A stretch of 64,000 nucleotides of DNA from Pelagicoccus mobilis (lineage in GTDB: Bacteria; Verrucomicrobiota; Verrucomicrobiia; Opitutales; Opitutaceae): contig NZ_JAENIL010000039.1 of NCBI RefSeq assembly GCF_016595505.1, positions 1 to 64,000 of the forward strand, in the 5' to 3' direction. A program made the translations under genes and the position numbers. The notes beneath the pieces are model-generated. The model worked only from the letters and a program-made list of their open reading frames with translations, did not search any database and was not told where the DNA came from. Of the stretch, positions 16,701-24,944 are shown piece after piece (positions within the stretch are counted from its first letter, which is position 1; every line of letters starts with the position of its first letter).

Positions 16701-18158
16701 ATGGTTAACAAACTCTTTTTTGGTCTCGCTCTTTTGGTTTGCTGCTCGATTTCCTGGGGAAAGTCTCTCCCAAATGTCGTTCTTATCTTGGTCGACGATA
16801 TGGGGTATGGGGACTTGGGGTGTTACAACGAGAACTCCAAGATTCCTACGCCGCATATTGATTCCTTAGCCGAGGAGGGGATGCGTTTTACGGATGCTCA
16901 CTCGGCGGGGTCGGTTTGCCATCCTTCGCGGTATGGATTGATGACCGGACAGTTGCCGTTTCGGATCAACTATTCGGTTTGGCGGGAACAGCCATTGATT
17001 GATGAGAATCGAGTGACGGTCGCGTCGATGTTGAAAGGAGAGGGGTATCGAACCGCGATGGTTGGGAAGTGGCACCTTGGTTTTAAGGAAGACGGCTACG
17101 AAAACCGCTTGCCAGGTGGTCCCGTTGATCGGGGATTTGATACGTATTTCGGTATGCGTGCTTCGACGGATATTCCGCCTTACTTTTACATCGAAGGGGA
17201 TCGCGCTTTGGTGGAACCGTACGAATCGATCGATGCGAACTACAGTGATGGGTGGACCAAAATCCAGGGCGCATTTTGGCGTGAAGGGGGAATCGCTCCC
17301 AACTTGCAGCTAGAAGATGTTTTACCGCGTTTTACGGATGAGGCGGTGGGAGTGATTCGCGATCACTCGCGTTTGCATGGGGACGATCCTTTGTTTTTGT
17401 ACCTCGCGTATCCAGCCCCTCATACGCCGTGGCTACCGAGCGAGGAATTTTTAGGTTCGAGTGGCGCTTCGATGTACGGGGATTTCATGGTCATGGTAGA
17501 CCACATGGTGGGGCGTGTGATGAAGGCGCTTGAGGAGTCTGGGATGGAAGATGATACGATCGTTCTATTTTCCTCGGACAATGGTCCTGTGTGGTACCCG
17601 ACGGATGTTAAGGAGTTTGGACATGATTCCGTTGAGGGCTTGAGTGGCATGAAGGGCGACGCTTGGGAAGGTGGTCACCGTATGCCGTTCATTGTTCGTT
17701 GGCCTGGAGATGTGAAGAGCGGAAGTGTATCCGACGAGTTGATATGTTTTACCGACTTCTTCGCAACGATGGCGGACGTTATTGGGCGGGAACCCTCATC
17801 TGACGAGGGGCCGGATAGCATTAGCTTTCTTCCGGTGTTGAAAGGTCGTACTCAAGGTGATCGCGAGTCGTTGGTCTTGGAGTCAGCCCGTGGATTGTTC
17901 TCCGTACGAGACGGAAAGTGGAAGTACATCAATGGAAAAGGCTCGGGAGGTTTCTCGGATGGTTATTTCAAACAGCAGAAGCTTTCGAACAAGGGACCGA
18001 AGCACCAGCTTTACAATTTGGAGGAGGACCCCGGAGAAACGACGAATCTCGCCGCAAAGCACCCCGATGTCGTGAAACGACTCGATCGAGAGCTGCAACG
18101 CGTGCTCAAGCAAGGTTTCTACAAAACGGACGACGCTGCCCAGACTATGGGGAAGTGA
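16701..18158 (+). CDS. Exported sulfatase (arylsulfatase-type), CHPSR
   Basis: A 485-residue exported sulfatase using the ATG at 16701; a TTG three codons upstream is in frame but disfavoured. Signal peptide 1-20, metal pair at 32-33, Cys73-His-Pro-Ser-Arg, GKWHLG and SSDNGPVW are all present. His directly after the catalytic Cys is less common than small residues but lies at a tolerant position. It is transcribed alone, 397 bp after the sulfatase run and before the GH99-like operon. Confidence 0.9.
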   Translation: MVNKLFFGLALLVCCSISWGKSLPNVVLILVDDMGYGDLGCYNENSKIPTPHIDSLAEEGMRFTDAHSAGSVCHPSRYGLMTGQLPFRINYSVWREQPLIDENRVTVASMLKGEGYRTAMVGKWHLGFKEDGYENRLPGGPVDRGFDTYFGMRASTDIPPYFYIEGDRALVEPYESIDANYSDGWTKIQGAFWREGGIAPNLQLEDVLPRFTDEAVGVIRDHSRLHGDDPLFLYLAYPAPHTPWLPSEEFLGSSGASMYGDFMVMVDHMVGRVMKALEESGMEDDTIVLFSSDNGPVWYPTDVKEFGHDSVEGLSGMKGDAWEGGHRMPFIVRWPGDVKSGSVSDELICFTDFFATMADVIGREPSSDEGPDSISFLPVLKGRTQGDRESLVLESARGLFSVRDGKWKYINGKGSGGFSDGYFKQQKLSNKGPKHQLYNLEEDPGETTNLAAKHPDVVKRLDRELQRVLKQGFYKTDDAAQTMGK

Positions 18159-18202
18159 TTCTAGGTGAGTATCCGCTCACTCGGATTTAGGGTAAAATAT
18201 TC

Positions 18203-18227
18203 CGTTACCTCTCGCTGCTTTTCGGAG
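18203..18227 (+). promoter_or_regulatory. CGTTAC-N15-GGAG element upstream of GH99-like operon
   Basis: CGTTAC at 18203 and GGAG at 18224 are separated by 15 bases; GGAG continues as GGAGTTTATC. The element ends 50 bases before the GTG start at 18278 and is one of nine equally spaced elements in the window. Read as the -35 and -10 parts of an ECF sigma promoter. Confidence 0.6.
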
Positions 18228-18277
18228 TTTATCTGTGACACACAGAAGCGATTAACCCCTAACTCCCTAAAAGAATT

Positions 18278-19636
18278 GTGGCTACATCATTCTCAGCACG
18301 CGCAGTGCTACGTTTGTTCCTTTTTTGCCTAAGCACAGTTTTGTCGAATCAGGCAGTCTGGGCAAAAACTGAAGATCCGAATCTACTGAAACCGTATTCG
18401 GGTCCTTCGCTCCTAGGAGTCGATACAAGTACATTGGATGGTAAGATTATGACTGGCTATCAGGGCTGGTTTAATACGCCTGGCGATGGCGCGGGGTTGG
18501 GGTGGACACATTGGGGGCGTGGAAAGGGCAAGCCATTCGCTCCGGGAAGTGTTACGGTCGATCTTTGGCCGGATATGTCGGAACTGGACGACGACGAGAA
18601 GTACGAGACGGGGTTCACGCACAAAAACGGAGAGCCAGCCTATGTATTCAGTTCGCATAACAAAAAGACTGTGATCCGCCATTTTGAGTGGATGAGGGAT
18701 TATGGGATCGATGGAGCTTTCGTGCAGCGCTTTGCCCATGGGTTAAGGAGAGAGGAGTCAAAGCATCATAAGAATGTAGTGCTTTCTAATGCTCGCGAAG
18801 GAGCGAATCGGGCGGGGCGTTCTTATGCAGTTATGTACGACTTAACGGGGTTGCCAAAGGGAGGCACTGAGTTGGTCAAACAGGATTGGAAGGAGCTGAA
18901 GAAGAAGATGCGGATCACCAAGGATCCTGCGTATCAAAGTCACAATGGGAAACCGCTGGTTGCGGTTTGGGGAATCGGGTTTAACGACAAAATCAAGCCC
19001 CGGAAATACACCTTGGAAGAATGCAGTGACTTGGTGAGGTTTCTTAAACGGAACGGTTGCTCGGTTATGCTCGGTGTTCCGACCGGTTGGAGGACCTTGG
19101 ATCGCGACGCTGTATCGACGAAGGACCTACATGCATTGTTGGAAAAGGTGGATGTTGTCAGCCCGTGGACGCCTGGTCGCTACAAACGGCTGGATCAAGT
19201 TGCAGGTCACGCTGAGAAATACTGGGCGCCTGACGTTGACTGGTGTGAAGAGAGAAAACCGGATTTCCTACCGGTCGTGTTTCCAGGTTTCAGCTGGCAC
19301 AATATGAAGGGGACAGAGCTTGGAGCAATTCCGCGACTAAAGGGGCAGTTCTTCTGGGAGCAGCTAATGCAGGCTAAGCAGTCAGGGGTAAAGATGATCT
19401 ATGTCGCCATGTTTGACGAAGTCGATGAAGGCACAGCTATTTTTAAATGTACCAACGAACCCCCTACAGGAAACGGAGGTAAGTTTTTGACCTATGAAGG
19501 TCTACCCAGTGACTACTATTTGTACCTGACCGGACAGGCGGGGAGGATTCTTCGAGATGAGATTCCCGTGTGTAAGATGGCGCCCGTACGAGACGGTATC
19601 GATACGCCGGGAGAGCCTAAAGCCTCTGCTCGATGA
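18278..19636 (+). CDS. Exported glycoside hydrolase family 71/99-like enzyme
   Basis: A 452-residue protein with a signal sequence (about 1-30) and the hallmark GYQGWFNTPGDG at 60-71, typical of GH71/99-like TIM-barrel proteins. GH99 members are endo-alpha-mannosidases or mannanases that use two Glu residues three positions apart. Here FDEVDEGT places Glu381 and Glu384 in that arrangement. The start is GTG. The stop overlaps the next gene's ATG (ATGA). It leads an operon with an exported isomerase, a GMC oxidoreductase pair and a sulfatase. It is a paralogue of the protein at 38240-39532, which has lost both Glu residues. The substrate may be a sulfated alpha-mannan-like glycan, which is only inference. 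Confidence 0.82.
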   Translation: MATSFSARAVLRLFLFCLSTVLSNQAVWAKTEDPNLLKPYSGPSLLGVDTSTLDGKIMTGYQGWFNTPGDGAGLGWTHWGRGKGKPFAPGSVTVDLWPDMSELDDDEKYETGFTHKNGEPAYVFSSHNKKTVIRHFEWMRDYGIDGAFVQRFAHGLRREESKHHKNVVLSNAREGANRAGRSYAVMYDLTGLPKGGTELVKQDWKELKKKMRITKDPAYQSHNGKPLVAVWGIGFNDKIKPRKYTLEECSDLVRFLKRNGCSVMLGVPTGWRTLDRDAVSTKDLHALLEKVDVVSPWTPGRYKRLDQVAGHAEKYWAPDVDWCEERKPDFLPVVFPGFSWHNMKGTELGAIPRLKGQFFWEQLMQAKQSGVKMIYVAMFDEVDEGTAIFKCTNEPPTGNGGKFLTYEGLPSDYYLYLTGQAGRILRDEIPVCKMAPVRDGIDTPGEPKASAR

Positions 19637-20715
19637 TGGAAATAAACAGACGATCGGCACTGCAGAAAATAGCTGTTCTTGCGGGAGCAGTTGTATCGAG
19701 TGGAACGATGCTGCGTGGTTCCACTCTCCCGAATCTTCCTTTAAAGCTTGGATTGGATGCTCACTCCGTACGAGCCATGAAGTGGGAAGCCATGCAGCTC
19801 ATCGAGTACGCGGCTTCTCTGAAACTCGACGCGGTGCTTTTCAATGGGCTGCAGTACTTCAAGAGTTTGGATACGGCTTATCTCCGCAGAGTGCGTGAGG
19901 CGGCGGAGTCGAAATGCTTGCAGATTCGAATCGGAGCGGGAGGTATCAGTATTGGTGTTAAGAAATACAGGGACCGCTTCGGATCGCCAGAGGAGACTCT
20001 GGCTTTGGGTGTTAGAGTGGCGACTGACCTTGGTTCACCCACTGTCAATTGCAGGATCGGGGCGATAGCGGATCGTTATACCGAGGGTGGGATTGAGGCT
20101 CGTCTAGAAGAAGCGGCATCAGTTATCAAAGCGACGCGCTCACGGGCTGAGGATGCTGGCGTTCGTTTCGCTTTCGAGAATCATGCTGCGGATACGCGGT
20201 CCGAGGAGATTCTGGCGCTGATCGATGAGGTGGGCAGCGATTTGCTCGGAGTCATGTTGGATCCGGGGAACGCCCTTTGGGCGATGGAGGATCCGATGAC
20301 GCAGCTTGAGGTTCTTGGGGATCATGTGCTCTGTACCAGCATTCGTGATTACACAGTGTGGGAGGCTCCTGAGGGGGGCACGTTCCAGTGGACTGCGATT
20401 GGAGAGGGGATGATGGATGTTCCCGCCTATCTGAAGCTGTTTAAAGCGAAGTGTCCGGACGCTCCCTTTTTTGTAGAAACCATTTCCAATTCGCAGCGGC
20501 CGATTCCTTTTTTGACGGATGAGTTTTGGGAGGGATTTCCAAACACGAAAGCAGCTGGCATCAGAGAGTTCCTCGCTTTGGTCCGCAGGGGAGAGCCGCA
20601 GTTAGTTGTCGAGCCTGCTCAAGGTGAAAGCAAAAAGGCGTTCGAGCAGCGTCACCAGAAAATCGAATTTGAGAAGAGTATCCGAAACTTAAGGACGGAA
20701 CTCGCGAGAATCTAA
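19633..20715 (+). CDS. Exported sugar isomerase/epimerase-like TIM-barrel protein
   Basis: A 360-residue AP-endonuclease-2/xylose-isomerase-like TIM barrel. A twin-arginine-like start (MMEINRRSALQKIAVLAG) suggests export. Probable metal ligands are the Glu in FAFENHA, the Asp in MLDPGN and the Glu in FFVETIS. The family covers isomerases and epimerases, and also lyases that act on keto-sugars. The gene overlaps the GH99-like gene by 4 bases and precedes a GMC oxidoreductase by 12 bp. I infer that it acts on a sugar oxidised by the GMC enzyme in the periplasm. Confidence 0.82.
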   Translation: MMEINRRSALQKIAVLAGAVVSSGTMLRGSTLPNLPLKLGLDAHSVRAMKWEAMQLIEYAASLKLDAVLFNGLQYFKSLDTAYLRRVREAAESKCLQIRIGAGGISIGVKKYRDRFGSPEETLALGVRVATDLGSPTVNCRIGAIADRYTEGGIEARLEEAASVIKATRSRAEDAGVRFAFENHAADTRSEEILALIDEVGSDLLGVMLDPGNALWAMEDPMTQLEVLGDHVLCTSIRDYTVWEAPEGGTFQWTAIGEGMMDVPAYLKLFKAKCPDAPFFVETISNSQRPIPFLTDEFWEGFPNTKAAGIREFLALVRRGEPQLVVEPAQGESKKAFEQRHQKIEFEKSIRNLRTELARI

Positions 20716-20727
20716 GTAGAATCGCAT

Positions 20728-22527
20728 ATGCCAACAATTTCTATATCTGAAGCGAAAGAACAGTATGATGCCGTGATCGTGGGATCCGGGGCTGGAGGCG
20801 GGCAAATGGCTTATTCTCTCACACTTGCCGGACTAAAGTGTGTGGTGCTTGAAGCAGGCCGTTCTTATAATCCATACACTGAAACTCCGATGTTTAACCG
20901 TCCGGATCAAGCACCCCTCGGGGGCACTTCTACTCCCGATAAGGACATGGGATTTTGGGACGCGACAGTAGATGGTGGGTGGGACGTTCCGGGGGAACCG
21001 TACACGCAAGGAAGCGACGACAAGAAGCGTCGATTCACCTGGTGGCGGGCTCGCATGATGGGAGGGCGTACCAACCACTGGGGCCGCATTTCGCTCCGTA
21101 ACGGACCCTACGATTTCAAACCGTATAGCTACGATGGGCTCGGTTTTGACTGGCCGATTTCTTACGAGGAGGTGAAACCGTACTACGACAAGGTCGAAAT
21201 GCTGATTGGAGTTCACGGTACGAATGAAGGCTTGGAGAATGTGCCAGACTCGCCGCCGGGTGTTCTGCAGCCCCCGCCCAAGGGACGAATCGGAGACCTG
21301 CTTACTCAGAAGGCGGGAAAGAAGGTCGGCGTGCCCGTGGTGCCAATACACCGTGCGGTACTGACCAAACCTCTCGCCGCGGATACTATTCCTGCAAAAT
21401 TGCACCCAGGAAACAAAAAGGCGCAGGAGATCGTGGCGAAGTCGATGCGGAGCCGGGCCGCTTGTTTTTACGCCACCTCTTGTGGACGCGGTTGCAGTAT
21501 TGGTGCTACCTACCAGAGCACTATCGTGCATCTTCCCCCTGCGGAAGAAACTGGGAATCTCGACATCATCGCGAATGCGCACGTTCGGGAGGTGGAGACA
21601 GGACCCGATGGAAAGGCTACTGGAGTGGTGTTCATCGACAAGACCACCGGAAAGGAAGAGAGGGTGAAAGGCAAAGTTGTGATACTCGCGGCGAGCAGCG
21701 GCGAAACAGTGCGTATCATGCTCAACTCTAGGAGCAACCGACATCCGGAGGGAGTGGCGAATGGAAGTGGGATCGTAGGTAGGTACATAACGGATACGGC
21801 TGCGATGGGGCTACAGGGACAGATCCCTGCTCTCGAGAACTTGCCGCCGCATAATGAGGATGGGGCAGGAGGGAGTCATTTCTACAGCCCGTGGTGGGGC
21901 CACGAGGCTCAGCGCAAGGGGAAGCTCGATTTCCCTCGTGGCTATCACATAGAGGTGGGTTCGACTCGCAATATGCCTGGAGGCAATAGTCCTGTTTCGA
22001 TGCGATATCTGCGAGGCCTCTACGGAACCAAGCTAAAGGAAGAGGCCCGTCGGTATTATGGATCGTTCATCACCTTGGCGAGTCGCGGGGAGATGATCCC
22101 GAATGAGGACTCTTTTGCGGAGATCGATCCTAAGGTAAAAGACAAGTGGGGAGTGCCGGTGGTCCGTTGGCATTGGAAGTGGTCGGACTACGAACTGAAC
22201 ATGGCGCTGCACGCCGAGCGAACGTTTGCCGAAATTTTTGATGCGATGGGTGGAAAGGCAACGCGCCCCCTTGCAAAGTCTGGTCACGATATCCTACGCC
22301 CAGGAGGGAACGTGAAGCATGAAGTGGGAGGGGCTCGCATGGGATTCACTCCGAAAGACTCTGTATGCAATAAATGGAGTCAGACGTGGGACGTGAAGAA
22401 TCTGTTTCTGTGCGATGCGTCTACCTTCGTTTCCAACCCCGACAAGAACCCGACACTGACGATCATGGCTCTCGCTTGGCGTTGCGCGGATTACATCATC
22501 GAACAGTCAGCCAAAGGAAATCTCTAA
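20728..22527 (+). CDS. GMC-family FAD oxidoreductase (large subunit)
   Basis: A 599-residue flavoprotein. The FAD-binding GxGxxG is at about 17-22 (GSGAGGGQM), with ExG following in VVLEAGR. The C-terminal part has KHEVGGARMG and NPDKNPTLTIMALAWR, typical of sugar or gluconate 2-dehydrogenase-type GMC enzymes. It has no signal peptide of its own. The next gene, 5 bp downstream, encodes the small subunit with a Tat signal, so hitchhiker export of a folded complex is likely. Probable role: oxidation of a sugar or glycoside hydroxyl, with electrons passed to a carrier. The exact position oxidised is unknown. Confidence 0.9.
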   Translation: MPTISISEAKEQYDAVIVGSGAGGGQMAYSLTLAGLKCVVLEAGRSYNPYTETPMFNRPDQAPLGGTSTPDKDMGFWDATVDGGWDVPGEPYTQGSDDKKRRFTWWRARMMGGRTNHWGRISLRNGPYDFKPYSYDGLGFDWPISYEEVKPYYDKVEMLIGVHGTNEGLENVPDSPPGVLQPPPKGRIGDLLTQKAGKKVGVPVVPIHRAVLTKPLAADTIPAKLHPGNKKAQEIVAKSMRSRAACFYATSCGRGCSIGATYQSTIVHLPPAEETGNLDIIANAHVREVETGPDGKATGVVFIDKTTGKEERVKGKVVILAASSGETVRIMLNSRSNRHPEGVANGSGIVGRYITDTAAMGLQGQIPALENLPPHNEDGAGGSHFYSPWWGHEAQRKGKLDFPRGYHIEVGSTRNMPGGNSPVSMRYLRGLYGTKLKEEARRYYGSFITLASRGEMIPNEDSFAEIDPKVKDKWGVPVVRWHWKWSDYELNMALHAERTFAEIFDAMGGKATRPLAKSGHDILRPGGNVKHEVGGARMGFTPKDSVCNKWSQTWDVKNLFLCDASTFVSNPDKNPTLTIMALAWRCADYIIEQSAKGNL

Positions 22528-22532
22528 TCACT

Positions 22533-23186
22533 ATGAAGACGGAAAGAGAACAAAGCCGCATATCGCGAAGAGACATCATCAAGTGGTTCACTGCTGCAGC
22601 GGCGGTTTCGCAGTTCGGTCCTGCCCTGTCGTTTGGTCAAGGGGCGGTAGGTGCAGAGGGATACGGACAAGACCCGAAGGTCGCAGGAATCTTTAAACCA
22701 GGAGATCACTGGCCTTTGACTTTAACTTCATCACAACGGAAAACTGTCACTGCCCTCGCGGATACGATTTTACCAGAGGATGAATACGGCCCAGCCGCTA
22801 GCTCATTGCGCGTTCCGGACTTTGTTGATGAGTGGGTGAGCGCCCCTTATCCGCGTCAACAAGCGGCCCGCAAAAAGATACTGCCTGGCTTGAAGGATAT
22901 CGAGGAGTTGAGCCTCAATTTGGAAGGGGAGCGATTTTCGGGGCTGTCACTGAAGCTGAGGGCGAAACTATTGGATAGAGTTACGGGAGAGGGAAGCAAG
23001 GACGCCCTAGCCAAGCGAGTTGCCGGATTCCTTCACGAGTTTACGAGCATTTGCATGGGGGCGTACTACGGGACGCCAGCCGGTTGGAAGGCGATTGGCT
23101 ATGTTGGTAATGTGCCTTCACCAACTTTCAACGGACCTCCGCAGGAAGTGCTCGATCGAGTCGGAGTGACCCAGACAGTAAAATAG
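22533..23186 (+). CDS. Gluconate 2-dehydrogenase subunit 3-like small subunit
   Basis: A 217-residue protein starting at the ATG 22533. A longer in-frame ORF beginning inside the GMC gene is rejected because the Tat signal (SRRDIIKWFTAAAAVSQFG) starts here. The mature part (LTLTSSQRKTVTALADTILP) matches the Gluconate_2-dh3 family. It pairs with GMC large subunits and carries the complex across the inner membrane. The end AYYGTPAGWKAIGYVGNVP is typical of the family. It lies 5 bp after the GMC gene. Confidence 0.88.
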   Translation: MKTEREQSRISRRDIIKWFTAAAAVSQFGPALSFGQGAVGAEGYGQDPKVAGIFKPGDHWPLTLTSSQRKTVTALADTILPEDEYGPAASSLRVPDFVDEWVSAPYPRQQAARKKILPGLKDIEELSLNLEGERFSGLSLKLRAKLLDRVTGEGSKDALAKRVAGFLHEFTSICMGAYYGTPAGWKAIGYVGNVPSPTFNGPPQEVLDRVGVTQTVK

Positions 23187-23198
23187 AGATCCCGATAC

Positions 23199-24656
23199 AT
23201 GAGATTAGTGCCTGTTATCCTAAGCCTTTCGATTCCCTTTGTTTTTGCATTCGGGAAGAGTGAACAACCCAATGTGCTGTTCATCGTATGTGATGATTTG
23301 AATACGCATGTATCGACATCCGGATACGAGCACATAAAGACCCCTGCTTTCGATAAGCTTGCGGAGACTGGTATGACCTTTAATCGAGCATATTGCCAGT
23401 ATCCCGTGTGTAACTCATCGCGGACTTCTTTCCTGCACAGTCTGTACCCGCAGTCCAGCGGGGTTGTATCCAATAAGGTCGATATCCGTGAGACGCGTCC
23501 TGGAACGGTTTCGATGCCTCAGCTTTTTAAGGAAAACGGATACTGGACTGCGGCGACGGGGAAGGTTTATCACAACTTGAAGAGCACTCCCGGCAAGGAC
23601 ACTTGGGATGAAAGCCATTGGTTCGATAATGATGAGATGCCTATGGTGATTCCTGTTCGAGAGGCTTTCGAAAAGAAGCATGGTCCAGTGACTGATCGCA
23701 AGAACGTCAAAAAGTGGAAGGAGATTTACTATGACATCGCTACGCAGACCAAGAATCAGAAGCCAGGTTATGGGCCGTCGGGATTGCGAGACGACCAGCA
23801 CAAGGACGGAAAAAACGCGTTGAAGGTCATTGAGTGGCTTGAGAAGGAAAGTTTCGGAGACAAACCGTTTTTCATTTCGCTAGGGATTCACAAGCCTCAT
23901 GGACCATTCCTAGCTCCGGATAAGTATTTCGACTTGTATCCAAAAGATGAACTGCAGTTTTCGCTAGCGTCTAAGGATTTCTGGAAGCAAGCCCCTCGAG
24001 AAGCAGGTACGAAGCGGTACGAGGGATTCGATTTTGAGTTCGGTGTGGAGAACGATGCACTTCGTCGTGCCAATATGCAGGCCTATCACGCGTGTATTTC
24101 TTTCATCGATGCCCAGATCGGGTTGGTGTTGGATGCTTTGGAAGAAACAGGGAAAGCGGACAATACGATCGTAGTCCTCATTTCCGACCACGGTTATCAT
24201 TTGGGCGATCACTTCATGTGGGGGAAGGTAACCTTGTTTGAGATTTGTGCTCGAGTGCCGATGCTGGTGCGGGCTCCTGGGATTACCCGCCCCGGTTCGA
24301 AGAGCGAAGGCTTGGTCGAGCTGCTGGACATTTTTCCAACGCTGACAGAAATTTGTGGGCTCGAAGATCCCGAACACGTGCAAGGGCAGAGCTTTCTCCG
24401 GAATATGAAGAATTCTGAGGCCGACGGTAAGGAAGTCGTCTATACCGTAGTCACCCGAGGCAAGAATCTCGGCCAAGCAGTTCGCACTGAACGCTGGCGT
24501 TATGCCAAGTGGAGTTCGGGCGAGGAGCTCTATGACCTGAAGAAGGATCCAGGTGAATTGAAAAATCTAGCGGGTTCGCCCGAGCATGCAGGAATCCTGC
24601 AAAAGATGAGGAATCATCTGGAGGAGATCGATGCTAGAGCGGGCGAGAAGAGGTAG
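23199..24656 (+). CDS. Exported iduronate-2-sulfatase-like sulfatase, CNSSR
   Basis: A 485-residue exported sulfatase with signal peptide 1-20, metal pair at 32-33 (CDDLNTHV), ending GKVYHN instead of GKWH, and SDHGYHLGDH. The pattern of PNVLFIVCDD, GK.YH and SDHGYHLG places it with iduronate-2-sulfatase-like proteins. The active-site motif is Cys71-Asn-Ser-Ser-Arg: Ser replaces Pro at +2, outside the classical signature. It is the last gene of the operon started by the GH99-like enzyme, 12 bp after the oxidoreductase small subunit. Confidence 0.88.
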   Translation: MRLVPVILSLSIPFVFAFGKSEQPNVLFIVCDDLNTHVSTSGYEHIKTPAFDKLAETGMTFNRAYCQYPVCNSSRTSFLHSLYPQSSGVVSNKVDIRETRPGTVSMPQLFKENGYWTAATGKVYHNLKSTPGKDTWDESHWFDNDEMPMVIPVREAFEKKHGPVTDRKNVKKWKEIYYDIATQTKNQKPGYGPSGLRDDQHKDGKNALKVIEWLEKESFGDKPFFISLGIHKPHGPFLAPDKYFDLYPKDELQFSLASKDFWKQAPREAGTKRYEGFDFEFGVENDALRRANMQAYHACISFIDAQIGLVLDALEETGKADNTIVVLISDHGYHLGDHFMWGKVTLFEICARVPMLVRAPGITRPGSKSEGLVELLDIFPTLTEICGLEDPEHVQGQSFLRNMKNSEADGKEVVYTVVTRGKNLGQAVRTERWRYAKWSSGEELYDLKKDPGELKNLAGSPEHAGILQKMRNHLEEIDARAGEKR

Positions 24657-24690
24657 TTAGCGAGGGGCTGTTTACTCATTCTCTCTGCAG

Positions 24691-24719
24691 AGTCCGGGAC
24701 GGCGCCCGGACGCTACCTC
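24691..24719 (-). repeat. GTAG-type REP-like unit (left arm)
   Basis: A 7-bp stem GTCCGGG/CCCGGAC with loop ACGGCG (24692-24711) adjoins GCTACCTC, which reads GAGGTAGC on the minus strand. It faces a second unit at 24888-24914. With the intervening MITE removed, the two form an inverted pair with a short A-rich spacer. Confidence 0.7.
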
Positions 24720-24727
24720 AAAGAAAA

Positions 24728-24879
24728 GGTTCATCACCAAATCCAGTGGATTGCTGTTTGAGGTTAGACTGTTGGTGTTCCCGCTTCAGCGGGCTTATCG
24801 GTTTCCGTTGCTTAGGGTTGCCGCCTAAAGGCGGTACTCCAACGGTTGGGTTCTCTTCCAGTGCATTTGGTGATGAACC
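24728..24879. mobile_element. MITE-like element, copy 1 (152 bp)
   Basis: Terminal inverted repeats of about 23 bp: GGTTCATCACCAAAT starts the left end and ATTTGGTGATGAACC closes the right, with two mismatches further in. The element is bordered by the 8-bp direct repeat AAAGAAAA (24720-24727 and 24880-24887). Inside are two hairpins, CCCGCT-TC-AGCGGG and CCGCCT-AA-AGGCGG, each next to GTTGG[AT]GT in opposite orientation. It has no ORF and depends on a transposase elsewhere. A related copy lies at 59234-59385. Confidence 0.8.
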
Positions 24880-24887
24880 AAAGAAAA

Positions 24888-24914
24888 GTAGGGCTTGGGC
24901 GCCGTCCCAAGCCT
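24888..24914 (+). repeat. GTAG-type REP-like unit (right arm)
   Basis: GTAGG followed by the stem GCTTGGG/CCCAAGC with loop CGCCGT. It shares GGGCGCCGTCCC with the unit at 24691-24719 in inverted orientation. It lies between converging genes and may also help end transcription. Confidence 0.7.
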
Positions 24915-24944
24915 GTTCGTAACGGTTGATCTTCTCCAATGACG

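Noticed and set aside
22374-22532. Longer start for the small oxidoreductase subunit
   Set aside because: It would lie inside the GMC gene, whereas the Tat signal and natural gene spacing point to the ATG at 22533.
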